Assembly: GCA_027055635.1 (NCBI GenBank)
Contig: JALUMZ010000228.1
Location: 1 to 7,589 of the forward strand
From: Campylobacteraceae bacterium
Lineage (GTDB): Bacteria > Campylobacterota > Campylobacteria > Campylobacterales > Sulfurospirillaceae
Direction: 5' to 3'
DNA length: 7,589 nucleotides
Part shown: positions 5,711 to 7,589 of the stretch, piece after piece
Position numbering within the stretch: position 1 is the first letter of the stretch
Layout: the number at the start of each line of letters is the position of its first letter
Notes under the pieces: generated by a model
The model's database searches: none
What the model was told of the DNA's origin: nothing
What the model saw: the letters and a program-made list of their open reading frames with translations, nothing else
Made by a program: the position numbers and the translations under genes

Positions 5711-6916
5711 ATGAAATTTGAAAAGTTTGAAGATACATTAGAGGCATTAAAAGAATCTATAGATATGGAATATCCGGTGGAAAATCTGTTTTTGATAGAT
5801 GCACTAGATAGGATATTGGCGATAGATATAGTGGCAAAAGAGAATAACCCTATATTTGAGACAGCGTCTATGGATGGATATGCTATAAGAGCAGAAGACC
5901 AAGAACTGGGTGAACTTAAAATTATAGATTTTTTACCGGCAGGTAGCTATAAAGGAAATCTAGTTATCAAAGGAACTTGTGTAAAAACTTTTACCGGTTC
6001 TTTGATGAGTGAGGGGAGTGATACTCTCTTGCCCATAGAGAATGTTGAAGTTTCTGGAGATAAAATTAGAATAGTCGCTCCTGTTCCAAAGGGTTTTTCT
6101 TCTAGACCAGTGGGGGAAAATTATAAAAGAGGTGAAACTCTTATAAAAAAGGGTACAAAGATAGGATATGCACAGATTGGAGTACTTGCAGAGCTTGGGT
6201 ATGTGCAAATTCCCGTGTTTATAAAGCCTCGCATATCTATAATCGCAACCGGAAGTGAGATACTTGATTTCGGAGAGCCAAAAGAGAATATATCTCAAAT
6301 TAGAAGTTCAAACCATATAACTATAGAGGCGATATTGAAAAAAGCCGGAGCAGATACTATTCGCTATGGCATAGTAAAAGATGACAAAGAGGAGATAAAA
6401 GATAAAATCTCTCAAGCCCTTAAAAGCTCAGATATAGTTGTAACAACTGGTGGAGTGAGTGTAGGAGATTATGATTTTGTAAAAGATATTTTAGGCGATA
6501 TGGAACCAAAATATATAGTAAATGGCTCCTTTATAAAACCCGGACGACATATAAAGATAGTAAAGATAGGAGATAAGTATATATTTGCACTTCCTGGATT
6601 TCCTTATAGTTCAAGCGTAGGAACATTTTTATATGTATTGCCACTCTTAAGAGCCATGAGTGGTAGAAAATTTGAGCTACTAACACTAAAAGCTTATATG
6701 GATGAAGATTATAAAAAAAGATCAAAATACAAAGAGTTTACAGCTTGTAATCTATTTTTTAGAGATGGAAAAGTGGTAGTCAATCTTGATGGCAAAAAGA
6801 CAGGAAGTAGCGCAATATTAAATAACATGCTAGATGATGCAGCACTTTTATCCGTAGATGAAAAAGTAAAAGAGTTAAAAAAAGGAGATTTGGTAGAGGT
6901 TGTATTGCTAAAGTAG
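5711..6916 (+). CDS. moeA: Molybdopterin molybdenumtransferase MoeA
   Basis: MoeA inserts molybdate into adenylylated molybdopterin, the last common step of molybdenum cofactor synthesis. The 401 residues match the family (about 400). The N-terminal MoeA domain (roughly 1-170) has ETASMDGYAIRAED (50-63) and FTGSLMSEGSDTLLPIENV (94-112), then PVGENYKRGE (133-142). The MoCF/MogA-like domain (roughly 172-310) has ATGSEI (179-184), TTGGVSVGDYDF (245-256), KPGRHIKI and ALPGFPYS (293-300). A C-terminal beta domain follows. The usual LPGNP is here LPGFP. The start is ATG 5711 with AGGAG five bases upstream. It ends the moaD-moaE-moeA operon and stops 4 bases from the convergent cytochrome gene, with no terminator in between. 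Campylobacters often carry two moeA genes, so this may be one of two paralogues. Confidence 0.95.
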   Translation: MKFEKFEDTLEALKESIDMEYPVENLFLIDALDRILAIDIVAKENNPIFETASMDGYAIRAEDQELGELKIIDFLPAGSYKGNLVIKGTCVKTFTGSLMSEGSDTLLPIENVEVSGDKIRIVAPVPKGFSSRPVGENYKRGETLIKKGTKIGYAQIGVLAELGYVQIPVFIKPRISIIATGSEILDFGEPKENISQIRSSNHITIEAILKKAGADTIRYGIVKDDKEEIKDKISQALKSSDIVVTTGGVSVGDYDFVKDILGDMEPKYIVNGSFIKPGRHIKIVKIGDKYIFALPGFPYSSSVGTFLYVLPLLRAMSGRKFELLTLKAYMDEDYKKRSKYKEFTACNLFFRDGKVVVNLDGKKTGSSAILNNMLDDAALLSVDEKVKELKKGDLVEVVLLK

Positions 6917-6920
6917 AAAC

Positions 6921-7292
6921 TTAGCGCATACCTTTCATTTTATGTTTTTTAAATCTCATACAGTTGTGCATGCCCTTTGAACCATTATGCACTATCCATC
7001 TTATTAGGGTGTTTAAGTCCTGATTTGAAAGATTTTTATATGCAGGCATTTTGACATCTGAAAACATAGGGTATTTACCTTGGCTTCCATTCTTTATGCT
7101 ATTCTTTATACTGTTTCTTGATATGCCAAACCAGCCGGAGTTCATCTTTAAAATCATGGAAAAAGATGGTGCTGATTTTATGCCCATTATATTGTGACAG
7201 CTCATGCATTTATTCTGCTTTAAAAGAATCTCTGCACTATTTGCATATAAAAATGAGTTGATTATAATTAGGTAAAAAAATAATTTTTTCAT
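6921..7292 (-). CDS. Small periplasmic c-type cytochrome (class I, monoheme)
   Basis: Exported electron carrier or soluble heme domain; its partner is unknown. Residues 1 to about 18 form a signal peptide (MKK, then a hydrophobic stretch to FLYANS). The single heme-attachment motif is CMSCH (29-33). Met82 in KMPAY, followed by LSNQDLNTLIRWI, is the likely second axial ligand and final helix of a class I fold like cytochrome c-551/c-553. The preprotein is 123 residues. Odd feature: a C-terminal tail after that helix (about 104-123) that is rich in Lys, Met and His with an extra Cys111, beyond the usual fold. The start is ATG with AAGGA five bases upstream (minus strand, 7302-7298). It has its own extended -10 and a palindrome just upstream, and lies downstream of a SHOCT-type membrane protein gene on the same strand. 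No specific family name is recognised. Confidence 0.88.
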   Translation of the reverse strand: MKKLFFYLIIINSFLYANSAEILLKQNKCMSCHNIMGIKSAPSFSMILKMNSGWFGISRNSIKNSIKNGSQGKYPMFSDVKMPAYKNLSNQDLNTLIRWIVHNGSKGMHNCMRFKKHKMKGMR

Positions 7293-7304
7293 CTCTATCC
7301 TTTG

Positions 7305-7330
7305 TGCCCTAGCATATTTTTGCTAGGGCA
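7305..7330. repeat. Perfect 26-bp inverted repeat at the cytochrome promoter
   Basis: Arms of 10 bases, TGCCCTAGCA (7305-7314) and TGCTAGGGCA (7321-7330), flank a 6-base TATTTT centre (plus strand). On the minus strand the repeat overlaps the last base of the cytochrome -10 box, spans the expected transcription start, and ends two bases before the AAAGGA ribosome binding site. Position and symmetry suggest a repressor operator or a 5' mRNA hairpin. As a minus-strand terminator it fails, since CAAAGG rather than a T tract follows; on the plus strand the tail is ATTATATCATTTTTT, which could weakly stop readthrough from moeA. Confidence 0.7.
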
Positions 7331-7338
7331 TTATATCA
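7330..7338 (-). promoter_or_regulatory. Promoter of the cytochrome gene, extended -10
   Basis: The minus strand reads TGATATAAT, identical to the mqnA extended -10. No clear -35 is seen; that region lies in the end of the upstream SHOCT gene. The expected start is near 7323, inside the inverted repeat, giving a leader of about 30 bases. Confidence 0.65.
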
Positions 7339-7342
7339 TTTT

Positions 7343-7585
7343 TTATGCAAGTAGGGTCTCTTTTTTGGCCAAATACTCTTCTTGTGATATTTCACTATTT
7401 GCAAATCTTCTTTTTAAAACACCTAGTGCATCATTGCTTTGCAAACTATTTGTTTTTATATTATTGTTTTTATAAAAAACAAACCATAAAAGCGCGATTA
7501 TCAAAATTGGTATCAAAAACATAAAAGTACCTCCCATATAACTTTCCATACCATTAAATCCAAAGCAGTTTCCAGGACTAGGCAT
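7343..7585 (-). CDS. Small single-pass membrane protein with a SHOCT-type C-terminus, start uncertain
   Basis: Visible product is 80 residues: a Gly/Met-containing lead-in (1-19), one transmembrane helix (about 20-38), a short polar linker, and a C-terminal segment (about 53-79) with the pattern ALGVLKRRFANSEISQEEYLAKKETL, which is the SHOCT (short C-terminal) motif. SHOCT proteins are small, often membrane-anchored, and of unknown function, commonly near envelope or metal-handling genes. The ATG at 7585-7583 is used, but only 4 bases lie upstream, no ribosome binding site can be seen, and the frame remains open to the edge, so the gene may extend outside the window. It precedes the cytochrome gene by 50 bases on the same strand; that gap holds the cytochrome promoter and palindrome. 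Confidence 0.7.
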   Translation of the reverse strand: MPSPGNCFGFNGMESYMGGTFMFLIPILIIALLWFVFYKNNNIKTNSLQSNDALGVLKRRFANSEISQEEYLAKKETLLA

Positions 7586-7589
7586 GTTG

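Noticed and set aside
7305..7330. The palindrome as an intrinsic terminator of the SHOCT gene
   Set aside because: On the minus strand the stem is followed by CAAAGGATAG, not a T tract, and a -10 box lies just upstream, so an operator or 5' leader hairpin fits better.
1..7589. A novel defence, mobile or secondary-metabolite system
   Set aside because: Every gene except the SHOCT protein and the small cytochrome belongs to a well-known housekeeping family; there are no transposase, integrase, toxin-antitoxin, CRISPR or biosynthetic cluster signs.

Overview
The window is AT-rich, densely packed bacterial chromosome that looks like Campylobacterota (the former Epsilonproteobacteria), probably a free-living relative of Sulfurimonas or Sulfurospirillum; the genus cannot be fixed from this sequence. 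The grounds are the futalosine-route gene mqnA in its short form, a glutamyl-tRNA synthetase gene next to a short malic enzyme gene and upp, a moaD-moaE-moeA cluster, and promoters of the extended -10 type (TGnTATAAT). From memory, Campylobacter jejuni keeps a very similar order (Cj1288c-Cj1285c and Cj1517-Cj1519).

Layout. Positions 1-2781, plus strand: the 3' part of gltX (its 5' end lies outside the window), a malic enzyme gene overlapping it by 8 bases, a strong intrinsic terminator-like hairpin, then upp, whose ribosome binding site directly follows the hairpin's T tract. A 14-bp perfect hairpin at 2781-2812 serves as a two-way terminator between upp and gdhA. Positions 2820-4884, minus strand: mqnA (GTG start) followed 19 bases later by gdhA. 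Positions 4885-5032: a divergent promoter region with one extended -10 box facing each way. Positions 5033-6916, plus strand: the molybdopterin operon moaD (TTG start), moaE, moeA. Positions 6921-7585, minus strand: a small exported c-type cytochrome, preceded by its own promoter and a 26-bp perfect inverted repeat, and upstream of it a small SHOCT-type membrane protein cut or nearly cut by the window edge.

The genes serve core metabolism: Glu/Gln-tRNA charging, malate to pyruvate, uracil salvage, ammonium assimilation, menaquinone synthesis, and molybdenum cofactor synthesis. Menaquinone, molybdoenzymes and a periplasmic cytochrome fit a respiratory, often anaerobic or microaerobic lifestyle. 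I see no mobile element, CRISPR array, toxin-antitoxin pair, defence system, RNA gene or pseudogene. No stretch over 300 bases lacks a gene. The signals most worth a second look are regulatory: the hairpin jammed against upp, and the perfect palindrome at the cytochrome promoter. I find no convincing undescribed multi-gene system.
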